The notes beneath the pieces were generated by a model. It was not told the DNA's origin and did not search any database. It saw only the letters and a program-made list of their open reading frames with translations. This document shows positions 7,060 through 13,695 of a DNA stretch of 13,695 nt, in pieces. A program made the position numbers and the translations under genes. The DNA is from Opitutaceae bacterium (GTDB lineage Bacteria > Verrucomicrobiota > Verrucomicrobiia > Opitutales > Opitutaceae), in the NCBI GenBank assembly GCA_005786775.1, contig SYDD01000238.1, forward strand, positions 1-13,695, read 5' to 3'. Each line of letters begins with the position of its first letter. Position 1 is the first letter of the stretch.

Positions 7060-10000
7060 ATGAACCCACGCCTGCTCGCTCTCCCGCTCGCCCTGCTCCT
7101 GCCCGGCCGCCTCGCCGCCGCCACGCCGCCCGCCCCCAGCCGCGACGCCCCGGTCGAGCTCTCCCCCTTCGTCGTCAGCACCCAGACGGAGCGCGGCTAC
7201 GCCGCGACCAACACCCTGGACGGCTCGCGCCTCAACACGCCGCTGCGGGACACGCCCGCGGCGATCAGCGTCTTCACCCGCGATTTCCTCGACGACCTCG
7301 GCGCCACCTCGATGGAGGAGATCCTCCGCTACGACCTCACCGCCGAGATCAGCAAGAGCGACGCCGATCCGGGCGGCGGCGGCGCGCAGGCCAACATGTT
7401 CGGCGACCAGGGCCTCACCTTCCGCTCCCGCGGCCTCACCGGCGGATCCTCGATCAACGGTTTCCAGTCGGCGGTGGAATCCAACACCTACAACGTCGAG
7501 CGCGTCGCCGCCACCCGCGGGCCCAACGCCATCCTCTTTGGCACGGGGGCGCCCGGGGGCGTGCTCAACTTCCGTACCCGCCAGCCTTCCTCCACGCGCA
7601 ACCTGGTCTCCCTCGAGCTGAAGGTGGCGGGCGAAAGCACCAAGCGGGCGGCGGTCGACGTGAACCGCGTGCTGCTCCGGGACCGGCTCGGCCTGCGCGT
7701 GATGGCGACGCGAGACCGGAAGGGTTCGCCGCAGCCACACCAGTACCAGGACTTCCAGGGCATCACGCTCGCGGCGGGCTGGCAGCTCCGCCGCGACACC
7801 TCGCTCGTCGTGTCCTACGCCCGCGACCACAACGAGGGCGTCTCGGGCCGCGACTGGAACCACGTCGACTCGCTCTCCCGCTTCACGACCGCCCTGCGTG
7901 ACGGCCGCATCCGCTGGAACCCGGCCCTCGAGCGCTACGAGAACGCCAACGGGTCCGCGCTGGTGGCCGCCGCGGCCGGCACGGGCACCGTCAGCAACCG
8001 CACCGTGCTCACCTACGGCCCGGACCTCGCCGTGCCGCCCCAGCTGTGGGAAGGCGCCACCGCGCTGGTGAACCGCGCCACCCTCTCGACCAACGCGAGC
8101 GTCTTCGAGTTCAACTCGGACGCGCCGATCGTCGACGAGCGCTACGAGCGCTTCGGCTCGGTGACGCCGTCCGGCGCCGGGGAATTCGCCGGGGTGAGCA
8201 CCAGCAACCTAACCGCCATCCTCAACCACCGCCTGCTCCCGCGCCTGTTCGTCGAGCTGGCCTACAACCGCAACCAGCGCCGCAGCGACAGCACGCTCGG
8301 CCAGAACCCCGCACTCGCCGCCGACCTGAACTACCGGTTGCCCGACGGCCGGCTGAACCCCTTCTTCCTCGGCGAGGGCTACTACTACTCGCAGCAGAAC
8401 TTTCTGCGCCTGCAGCGCCGGAACGCCAACGAGACGCTCCGCGCCTCCTTCTCCTACGACCAGGACCTCGGCCCGCGCTGGGGCCAGCATCGCGCCGCGG
8501 TGATGGCCGAGCGCAACGTGAACGAGAACCGGCGCCTGCGCAGCCGCGAGGTCTGGGCCAACCGGCCCTACAACGCCGCGGCCGAGAACGCCGCCAACCA
8601 GGTCTTCCGCCGCCGCTACATCCGCATCGGCGGCCCGGCGGCCGATTACACCTCCGGCTTCCAGCCGGGCAACCCGGTCAACCTCGAGTCCTTCACCTCC
8701 GCCTTCCCGACGGTCGGCCGCCTCACCACCGACTGGGCCGCCGCCAACGCCCTCGACTTCGACGACCGTCTGACGACCGACACCCTGATGGGCGTGGTGC
8801 AGAGCGCGTTCCTCGACCGGCGGCTCGTGGTGACCGCGGGCGTCCGCGACGACACCATCCGCGCCCGCGGGCCCCGCACGCTCCGCGACCCGGCGACCGG
8901 CAAGTTCCGCTTCGCCACCGCGGCCGACCAGGCCGTGTTCACCCCCCTGCAGCGCGACTGGTTCAGCACCGACGAGCAGACCGGCCTCCGGAAATCCGCG
9001 GGCGCCGTGCTCCACCTCACACGGAACTTCTCGCTCGTGGCCAACTACGCGACCGGCGTCGGCCTGCAGGAGCGCAACCGCTCCTCCCTGCCCGAGGACG
9101 AGACGCCACCGCCGACCCGGGGCGTCAGCCGCGACCTGGGACTCGCCTTTAGCTTCCTCGAGAACCGCATCAGCGGCTCCCTCAAGCACTACTCCTCCCG
9201 GAGCCTCGGCGAGCGCATCCAGGGCGGCGCCGCCGTGTTCGTGAACCCGAACAACGACGTGATGACGTCCTTCGAGCATTACTTCCGGCAGGCCAACCTG
9301 ACGACCTTCGGCGCGGGCGACCCGATCCGGAACCTCGGCGACCTGACCTCGATCTACCTCAGCACCGCCGACTCCTACCTCTCGGACCAGGTCAGCCGCG
9401 GGATCGAGTTCGAGCTCATCGCGAACGTCACGCGCCAATGGACGCTCCGCGCCGCCTACTCGCGCACCGACCGCGTCGTGACCAACACTTTCTTCGAGGC
9501 GCTGCCGTGGTGGGCGGACCGGGTGCGCCTGTGGCGGAGCCTCGACACGCTCTACACGCAGCGCACGGGCCGGCCCCCGATCCTCAACCAGCCCCTGCTC
9601 ACCGCCGCCCAGACGTTCAGCCCGGTCACCGTCGCGCAGCGCATCGCGGAGTCCGACTCCCTCCTCGCCGCGAGCCGGCTGAGCGACGAGCGGGGCTACG
9701 GGAACCGGCCGCACAAGGCCAACGTGTTCACCCGCTACCAGTTCACCGCGGGGCGGCTGAAGGGCCTAGCGGTGGGCGGCGGCTGGCGGTACCAGAGCGC
9801 GAACCTCGCGGGCATCCACCTGCCGACGAACCGCGACCTGTGGGGCAACGCGCGCTCCGTCGGTGACCTGTTCGTGCAGTACAAGACCCGCGGCCTGGCC
9901 GGCATCTGGACCAACGCGACCGCGGTGACCTACCAGCTGAACGTGACCAACGTCCTCGACGACCGCACCATCCTCGCGACCAAGCTGGATCTGGACAACG

Positions 10001-10080
10001 TGAGCGGCGTGCAGTTCTACCGCCGCGCATACCGCGAGTCCCCGCGCGTCCTCGCCTTCACCGCGCGGCTGGAGTTCTGA
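7060..10080 (+). CDS. TonB-dependent outer-membrane receptor 1 (Opitutaceae-type)
   Basis: Predicted 1006-residue outer-membrane receptor. Residues 1 to about 21 are a signal peptide (hydrophobic leucine/alanine core, likely cut after LAAA). VELSPFVVST at 32-41 resembles a TonB box and begins an N-terminus frequent in Opitutus-type receptors (GYAATNTLDGSRLNT). The plug domain follows, with DTPAAISVFTRDFLDD, FRSRGL and RGPNAILFGTGAPGGVLNF. The remainder has the aromatic-rich alternating pattern of a 22-strand barrel and ends in phenylalanine (LEF), the usual insertion signal. There is no STN or carboxypeptidase-like extension. It moves a ligand (siderophore, saccharide or other) into the periplasm using TonB/ExbBD; the ligand is unknown. 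ATG 7060 is chosen because the signal peptide starts there; the frame is open far upstream only because of the GC content. No Shine-Dalgarno is visible. The cupin gene follows by 28 bases. Confidence 0.94.
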   Translation: MNPRLLALPLALLLPGRLAAATPPAPSRDAPVELSPFVVSTQTERGYAATNTLDGSRLNTPLRDTPAAISVFTRDFLDDLGATSMEEILRYDLTAEISKSDADPGGGGAQANMFGDQGLTFRSRGLTGGSSINGFQSAVESNTYNVERVAATRGPNAILFGTGAPGGVLNFRTRQPSSTRNLVSLELKVAGESTKRAAVDVNRVLLRDRLGLRVMATRDRKGSPQPHQYQDFQGITLAAGWQLRRDTSLVVSYARDHNEGVSGRDWNHVDSLSRFTTALRDGRIRWNPALERYENANGSALVAAAAGTGTVSNRTVLTYGPDLAVPPQLWEGATALVNRATLSTNASVFEFNSDAPIVDERYERFGSVTPSGAGEFAGVSTSNLTAILNHRLLPRLFVELAYNRNQRRSDSTLGQNPALAADLNYRLPDGRLNPFFLGEGYYYSQQNFLRLQRRNANETLRASFSYDQDLGPRWGQHRAAVMAERNVNENRRLRSREVWANRPYNAAAENAANQVFRRRYIRIGGPAADYTSGFQPGNPVNLESFTSAFPTVGRLTTDWAAANALDFDDRLTTDTLMGVVQSAFLDRRLVVTAGVRDDTIRARGPRTLRDPATGKFRFATAADQAVFTPLQRDWFSTDEQTGLRKSAGAVLHLTRNFSLVANYATGVGLQERNRSSLPEDETPPPTRGVSRDLGLAFSFLENRISGSLKHYSSRSLGERIQGGAAVFVNPNNDVMTSFEHYFRQANLTTFGAGDPIRNLGDLTSIYLSTADSYLSDQVSRGIEFELIANVTRQWTLRAAYSRTDRVVTNTFFEALPWWADRVRLWRSLDTLYTQRTGRPPILNQPLLTAAQTFSPVTVAQRIAESDSLLAASRLSDERGYGNRPHKANVFTRYQFTAGRLKGLAVGGGWRYQSANLAGIHLPTNRDLWGNARSVGDLFVQYKTRGLAGIWTNATAVTYQLNVTNVLDDRTILATKLDLDNVSGVQFYRRAYRESPRVLAFTARLEF

Positions 10081-10108
10081 GCCCGCGCGCGCAAGACCCC
10101 CTCCGGCC

Positions 10109-10621
10109 GTGCACCCGACCATCCGCCGCCTGATCGAGCTGCATCGCCTGACGCCCCTGCCGGTCGAGGGGACGCTATTCGCGCAGACCTACCGTTCCGC
10201 GCAGGAACTCGCGCCGGGGCTGCCCGCGGCGACCGCGATGATCGGGCTTTACTGCGAGGATCCGCCCAGCCGCTCCCGCTTTCACCGCCTGACCCGCGAC
10301 GAGCTGTGGCACTTCCACGCCGGCGATCCGCTGCGGCTGATCCTGCTGCGACCCGACGGCTCCACGGAGGACGTGATGCTGGGCCCTGATCCGCTCCGCG
10401 GTCACCGGAGCCAATTCCTGGTCCCAGCCGGCGTGTGGCAGGCCGGCCATCTCGTCCCGGGCGGCCTGTACGCGCTTTACGGCTGCACCCTGGCCCCGGG
10501 CTTCACGCCTGATTGCTTCGAAGGCGGAACTCGCGACGCGCTGCTGGCCTATTGCCCGGCGCGCCGGGAAGACATCGAACGCCTCGCCTGCGCGGAGGGT
10601 GACGTCCAGATGCCGGATTAG
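10109..10621 (+). CDS. Cupin family protein (DUF985 / Cupin_5)
   Basis: Predicted 170-residue protein with GTG start; the family-like sequence HPTIRRLIELHRL begins right after it, which decides the start. The beta-barrel core has GLYCE, then FHRLTRDELWHFHAGD with H59, E65, H68 and H70 as likely metal or pocket residues, a VPAGVWQAG turn (W110, Q111) and the typical ending YGCTLAPGF. DUF985 proteins are small cytoplasmic cupins related to sugar isomerases/epimerases in fold; their general function is not established. It lies 28 bases after receptor 1 on the same strand and is probably cotranscribed, which hints at processing of the imported compound, but this is inference. It is convergent with receptor 2. 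Confidence 0.9.
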   Translation: MHPTIRRLIELHRLTPLPVEGTLFAQTYRSAQELAPGLPAATAMIGLYCEDPPSRSRFHRLTRDELWHFHAGDPLRLILLRPDGSTEDVMLGPDPLRGHRSQFLVPAGVWQAGHLVPGGLYALYGCTLAPGFTPDCFEGGTRDALLAYCPARREDIERLACAEGDVQMPD

Positions 10622-10627
10622 CCGCGG

Positions 10628-10684
10628 GCAGCCGAGCAACGGCTGCGACCGCGCGGGCGGATTCGCCGGAACCCACCCGCGCGG
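10628..10684. terminator. Two consecutive hairpins between convergent genes, candidate terminator region
   Basis: In the 74-base gap between the cupin and receptor 2 stops are two perfect inverted repeats. The first is GCAGCCG (10628-10634) with CGGCTGC (10640-10646), loop 5 bases. The second is CCGCGCGGG (10649-10657) with CCCGCGCGG (10676-10684), loop 18 bases. Both are GC-rich and neither is followed by a T-tract, so they may terminate in both directions or simply stabilise 3' ends. Confidence 0.45.
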
Positions 10685-10695
10685 CGGGCAAAGAA

Positions 10696-13419
10696 TCAGA
10701 ACCGCAGCGCGACCTTCGTGTAGTAGAAGGCCCCGTTGAAACCGAAGGGCGAGATGCCGTTGTACGGGAAGATCCCCGCGTTGTCGCTCCCCTGGAAGGC
10801 CGCCGTCGAACGGATGTTCGTGGTCGGGTAGACATCCAGCAGATTGTTCGCGCCGACGGAAACCGTGAGCCGGCGGCCCATCCGATAGGTGACCTCAAGG
10901 TCGGTCACCCACTTGGCCCCGAAGGTCTGCAGGACCTGCCGCTGCGTCGTCGGCACCGCGGCACCGCTAGCGTTGATGCTCGGCACGGCAGGCGCGTAGG
11001 AGACGTCGTAGCCCGGCGTGAGGGCGTCGATGCGGGCCTGGGCCCAGCCGCTGTTGTCCGTGGCCGAGGCGGTGACCTCGCCGTAGCGGACCAACCGGAG
11101 GTTGGTCGACCAGGAGGAGGAAGGCTCCCAACGCAGCGCCAGGTTCAGGTTCTGCCGGGGCTGGCCCTTCTCCATCCGGGTGCGCTCGGTGACGTCGAAC
11201 AGCGGGATCAGGGTCAGCGCCTGCAGCGCGGCCGGGGTGGCGGAGGCGCGCGTGACCTTGGTGCGGTTGTGGTTCGCGCCGAGGTTGAAGGTCATCTTGC
11301 CGAGGCCGGCCGAGCGGATCGTGTAGTGCAGGTCGAGGTCGACGCCCTGCGTGCGGGTGTCGACGGCGTTGGTGAAGAACCGGCCGCCGATGGCCTGCGG
11401 CTGCCCGTTGCGGGCGAGGAAGTCCTTGATCAGCGATACGCCCGAGGGATCGATGAAGGTCGAGGACAGGACGATGCGGTCGTCGATCGAGACCTCGTAG
11501 AAATCGAGGGCGAACGAGAGGCCACTCGCCGCGTAGGTCGCACCGAGGGAGTAGTTAACGGAAGACTCGGCCTCGAGCGCCTTGGCCCCCATCAAACGAG
11601 CGACCGGGTCGGCGACCGGGAAGGTCTTGTTGTCGAAGGGCACGCCACCGATGAAGTTGGTCGCGGTGGAGGAGAACCACTGCTGGGCGAGGTGCGGGGC
11701 GCGGAAGCCGGTGCTGGCCGAGCCGCGGAGGGCCGCGGCGCTAGAGAGCGCGAGGCGGCCAGCGGCCTTGAAGGTCGTCTTGGCGCCAAAGTCCGTGAAG
11801 TCCTCGTGGCGGGCCGCAAGGGTGCCGGTGAAGGACGGAGTCAACTTGCCCTCAACCTCGGCGTAAGCGGCCCAGTTGCTGCGGGTCTGCTTGGTGGCGT
11901 CAGACGGGCGAAACCCGGGGAACACCTGCGCGCCCGGGGCGGCAAGGGCGCCGGCATTCGGGCCATCGAGCACGCGCACGCCGCCGTCGCGGTAAGAGTC
12001 CGGCTCACCGGCCTCGATCTCATAGCGGTCGCGGCGGAACTCGGCGCCCACGGCCACCTGCAGCGGGGAGCGCAGGCCCGCGTCCACTGCGCCGGAGAAG
12101 TCGAGGTTGTTCACCAGTTGACCGAAGTTGAGCTTGCCGGCGCGGAAACGCGTCGGGCTGTTCGCGCCCAGCGTGGCGTTGGCGGTGTCGGTGATCGTGA
12201 AGCCGAACCCATTCGCGCCCCAGACCGAGCTCGCGTCCCAGGTCCAGGTACCCGCGCGGCCGCGCACGCCGCCGCCAATCGAGTTGTCGGTGATGTCGGA
12301 ATTGATCTTCGGCAGGAAGCCGTTCGGGTAGATCGCGCGCACCGTGCGGTCATCGCCCGGGCGGCGGAAGAAGCCGGCGGACTTGCCGTCGCGCCGGGTG
12401 GAGCCGCCGAACAGGTAGCCCGTGGTGCCCGTGTCGAGGGGCAACTCGGCGTTCAGGAAGACCCCTTGGTCGCGGGTGTCGGAGTCGCCCTGCCAGTGGT
12501 TCACGCGGGGGAAGGAGGCCTCGCGGGGGTCCAGGGTGAAGGTCGTGGCCGGCGCGGCCGCGGCGCCGGTGCCGGTGCCGGCCGTCGGGGTGAGGCCCGA
12601 GTTGAAGTTGCCGTTGAGCGTGTTGAGCGCCCCGGTGGCGGTGACCCGGCCAAAGTACTGCTGGCGCGTGTCAGGCGCGGAGCGGTTCGTGCCGCCGCGC
12701 TCGCGGGAGAAGAGGGAAACGTTCAGGAAACCCTTTTCGGCGAGGGCCATCCCGTGGGCGACGGACGCCTCGCGCACGATGCCATCCCCCTCCTTGGTGA
12801 AGCCGTAAGTCGCGTTGAAGACCGTGCCGGGGGTGCGGTCGAGCACCACGTTCAGGACGCCCGCAATGGCGTCCGAACCGTACTGCGCAGCGGCGCCGTC
12901 GCGCAGCACCTCGATCCGGCCGATCGCGGAGCCGGGGATCGCGTTGAGGTCGATCGAGACCGAGCCGCGGCCGACAAAGCCGTTGACGTTGACCAGCGCA
13001 CTGGTGTGGCGGCGCTTGCCGTTGACCAGTAGCAGGGTCTGGTCGGGCGCGAGGCCACGCAGCGTGGCCGGGCGGATGTGGTCGGTGCCGTCCCCGATCG
13101 TCGCGCGGGGGAAATTGAAGGAAGGGACCAGCGCCTGAAGCATCTGCGCAGGCTCGGTGTAGCCGCCCACGTTCAGGTCGAGGTTGCTCAGCACGTCGAT
13201 CGGGACGAGCGACTCGGTCGCCGTGCGGGGCGCGAAGCGGGTGCCGGTGGCGACGACCGCCTCCATCCGCACTACCTCGGCACCTTCCCGCGCGGGGGCG
13301 GCGGGCGCGGCGGCCGGGGCGGCGGCGAAAACGGGGGGGAGGAGCGACAGGAACGAGGCCGCGGCGAGGGCGGCGGCGGGGCGCGCAGGGCGCCGCAGGT
13401 GGGACGGGGGGGTAGCCAT
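10696..13419 (-). CDS. TonB-dependent outer-membrane receptor 2
   Basis: Predicted 907-residue receptor from ATG at 13419-13417. Residues 1 to about 33 are a signal peptide (arginines followed by an Ala/Leu-rich core), then an Ala/Pro-rich linker. A TonB-box-like segment VVRMEAVVATGTR lies at 49-61. The plug covers about 66-195 with IRPATLRGLAPDQTLLLVNG (117-134), KRRHTSALVNVNG and IEVLRDGAAAQYGSDAIAGVLN, which is highly conserved in a large receptor subfamily found in Caulobacter- and Sphingomonas-like bacteria and Verrucomicrobia. The barrel follows and the protein ends in VALRF with terminal phenylalanine. It is a different subfamily from receptor 1, so not a recent duplicate. The ligand is unknown. 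It has the clearest ribosome-binding site of the window, AAAGAGGTC directly before the ATG. It is divergent from an exported amidohydrolase gene. Confidence 0.95.
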   Translation of the reverse strand: MATPPSHLRRPARPAAALAAASFLSLLPPVFAAAPAAAPAAPAREGAEVVRMEAVVATGTRFAPRTATESLVPIDVLSNLDLNVGGYTEPAQMLQALVPSFNFPRATIGDGTDHIRPATLRGLAPDQTLLLVNGKRRHTSALVNVNGFVGRGSVSIDLNAIPGSAIGRIEVLRDGAAAQYGSDAIAGVLNVVLDRTPGTVFNATYGFTKEGDGIVREASVAHGMALAEKGFLNVSLFSRERGGTNRSAPDTRQQYFGRVTATGALNTLNGNFNSGLTPTAGTGTGAAAAPATTFTLDPREASFPRVNHWQGDSDTRDQGVFLNAELPLDTGTTGYLFGGSTRRDGKSAGFFRRPGDDRTVRAIYPNGFLPKINSDITDNSIGGGVRGRAGTWTWDASSVWGANGFGFTITDTANATLGANSPTRFRAGKLNFGQLVNNLDFSGAVDAGLRSPLQVAVGAEFRRDRYEIEAGEPDSYRDGGVRVLDGPNAGALAAPGAQVFPGFRPSDATKQTRSNWAAYAEVEGKLTPSFTGTLAARHEDFTDFGAKTTFKAAGRLALSSAAALRGSASTGFRAPHLAQQWFSSTATNFIGGVPFDNKTFPVADPVARLMGAKALEAESSVNYSLGATYAASGLSFALDFYEVSIDDRIVLSSTFIDPSGVSLIKDFLARNGQPQAIGGRFFTNAVDTRTQGVDLDLHYTIRSAGLGKMTFNLGANHNRTKVTRASATPAALQALTLIPLFDVTERTRMEKGQPRQNLNLALRWEPSSSWSTNLRLVRYGEVTASATDNSGWAQARIDALTPGYDVSYAPAVPSINASGAAVPTTQRQVLQTFGAKWVTDLEVTYRMGRRLTVSVGANNLLDVYPTTNIRSTAAFQGSDNAGIFPYNGISPFGFNGAFYYTKVALRF

Positions 13420-13430
13420 GACCTCTTTTT
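13420..13430 (-). promoter_or_regulatory. Ribosome-binding site of receptor 2
   Basis: On the minus strand AAAAAGAGGTC lies immediately before the ATG, giving an AGAGG Shine-Dalgarno core with a short spacer. It supports this start and contrasts with the other genes of the window, which have no obvious Shine-Dalgarno. Confidence 0.55.
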
Positions 13431-13442
13431 GTGCAGGAACGA

Positions 13443-13465
13443 TGCCGTCGCAAGTCTGCCGTCGC
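13443..13465. repeat. 9-bp direct repeat upstream of receptor 2, possible operator
   Basis: TGCCGTCGC occurs at 13443-13451 and again, identical, at 13457-13465, separated by AAGTC (14-bp period). It lies 24-46 bases upstream of the receptor 2 start codon in the divergent region shared with the amidohydrolase. The position suits a regulator site or a leader element near the transcription start; no -10/-35 boxes could be placed with confidence, so function is inferred from position only. Confidence 0.4.
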
Positions 13466-13561
13466 TTTTCCCGCTACCCGCGGCGAGATCCTGCCCGCCC
13501 GCCGCTGCACGATTTCGGTTCACCCCGGAGGTCGCGCCCCGCTAGCCCCTTGGCCGCCGTG

Positions 13562-13695
13562 ATGTCCCCCGCCCTTCCCCGTCGCTGGTCCCGCCTGACG
13601 CTGCTGCTGCTCGCCACCGCGGTCCCCGCCCGGCCCGCCACCCCGCCCGAACCGGCTGACCTCCTTGTGCGGAACGCACAGGTGGTGACGATGAA
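13562..13695 (+). CDS. Amidohydrolase family protein, exported, 5' part
   Basis: Only the first 44 complete codons are in the window. ATG 13562 is followed by PRRWSR and a leucine/alanine-rich core (LTLLLLATA) with VPARPA as possible signal-peptidase region, so the protein is probably secreted to the periplasm. The next residues, ADLLVRNAQVVTM, match the first strand of metal-dependent amidohydrolases (YtcJ- or imidazolonepropionase-like), which normally read ADLxLxNAxVxTMD. The metal-binding HxH motif would lie past the window end. In-frame TTG 13550 and GTG 13559 are alternative starts; a GGAGGT at 13527-13532 is too far upstream to decide. The gene is divergent from receptor 2 with a 142-base gap. 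Substrate class (cyclic amide, amidino or peptide-like bond) cannot be told from this fragment. Confidence 0.75.
   Translation, partial: MSPALPRRWSRLTLLLLATAVPARPATPPEPADLLVRNAQVVTM

Noticed and set aside
8209..9714. Long open frame (501 codons) on the minus strand inside receptor 1
   Set aside because: Antisense mirror frame of the receptor barrel; low-complexity Gly/Ala/Arg/Val composition and no recognisable motif.
11269..13032. Long open frame (587 codons) on the plus strand inside receptor 2
   Set aside because: It is antisense to a receptor with clear plug and barrel motifs. Its product is rich in Gly, Arg, Ala and Glu with no domain pattern, as expected for the mirror frame of a GC-rich gene.
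13568..13610. Twin-arginine signal in the amidohydrolase N-terminus
   Set aside because: RRWSRL has two arginines before the hydrophobic core but lacks the hydrophobic and Lys positions of the Tat consensus; a general Sec-type signal peptide is the safer reading.

Overview
The window is a very GC-rich bacterial segment, best placed in Verrucomicrobiota and probably Opitutaceae. Three things point there: a DUF1501 protein next to a DUF2231/planctomycete-type cytochrome c protein; a large TonB-dependent receptor with the ELSPFVVST...GYAATNTLDGSRLNT-style N-terminus that is abundant in Opitutus-like genomes; and mostly weak or absent Shine-Dalgarno sequences with some GTG starts. The placement rests on family recognition only; no search was run.

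Layout. (1) 1-3230, plus strand, likely one transcript: the 3' part of a DUF1501 sulfatase-like protein, a membrane-anchored DUF2231 / haem c / leucine-rich-repeat-like protein, and a Gfo/Idh/MocA oxidoreductase. (2) 3256-3639, minus: a small VOC (glyoxalase/dioxygenase-fold) protein, convergent with the oxidoreductase. (3) 3754-5661, plus: an acyl-CoA synthetase-like AMP-binding enzyme fused to a C-terminal cyclic-nucleotide-binding domain, the most unusual gene here. (4) 5677 to about 6870, minus: an MFS transporter, convergent with gene 3. (5) 7060-10621, plus: a TonB-dependent receptor followed 28 bases later by a DUF985 cupin with a GTG start. (6) 10696-13419, minus: a second TonB-dependent receptor of a different subfamily. 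(7) 13562 to the end, plus: the first 44 complete codons of an exported amidohydrolase, divergent from receptor 2.

How they fit together. The gene set suits a heterotrophic Gram-negative bacterium that takes organic substrates through outer-membrane TonB receptors and processes them in the periplasm (DUF1501, cytochrome c protein, amidohydrolase) and cytoplasm (oxidoreductase, acyl-CoA ligase, MFS). No pathway or substrate can be assigned from the sequence. There are no RNA genes, CRISPR arrays, insertion sequences or phage genes that I can see.

Non-coding signals are limited. Inverted repeats sit at all three convergent gene junctions, two of them spanning the stop codons of both genes. A perfect 9-bp direct repeat with a 14-bp period lies just upstream of receptor 2. 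No gap between genes exceeds 300 bases; the longest are the divergent regions 3640-3753, about 6871-7059 and 13420-13561. The first two hold no promoter or operator I could support. The best candidate for an undescribed system is the cyclic-nucleotide-binding acyl-CoA synthetase.
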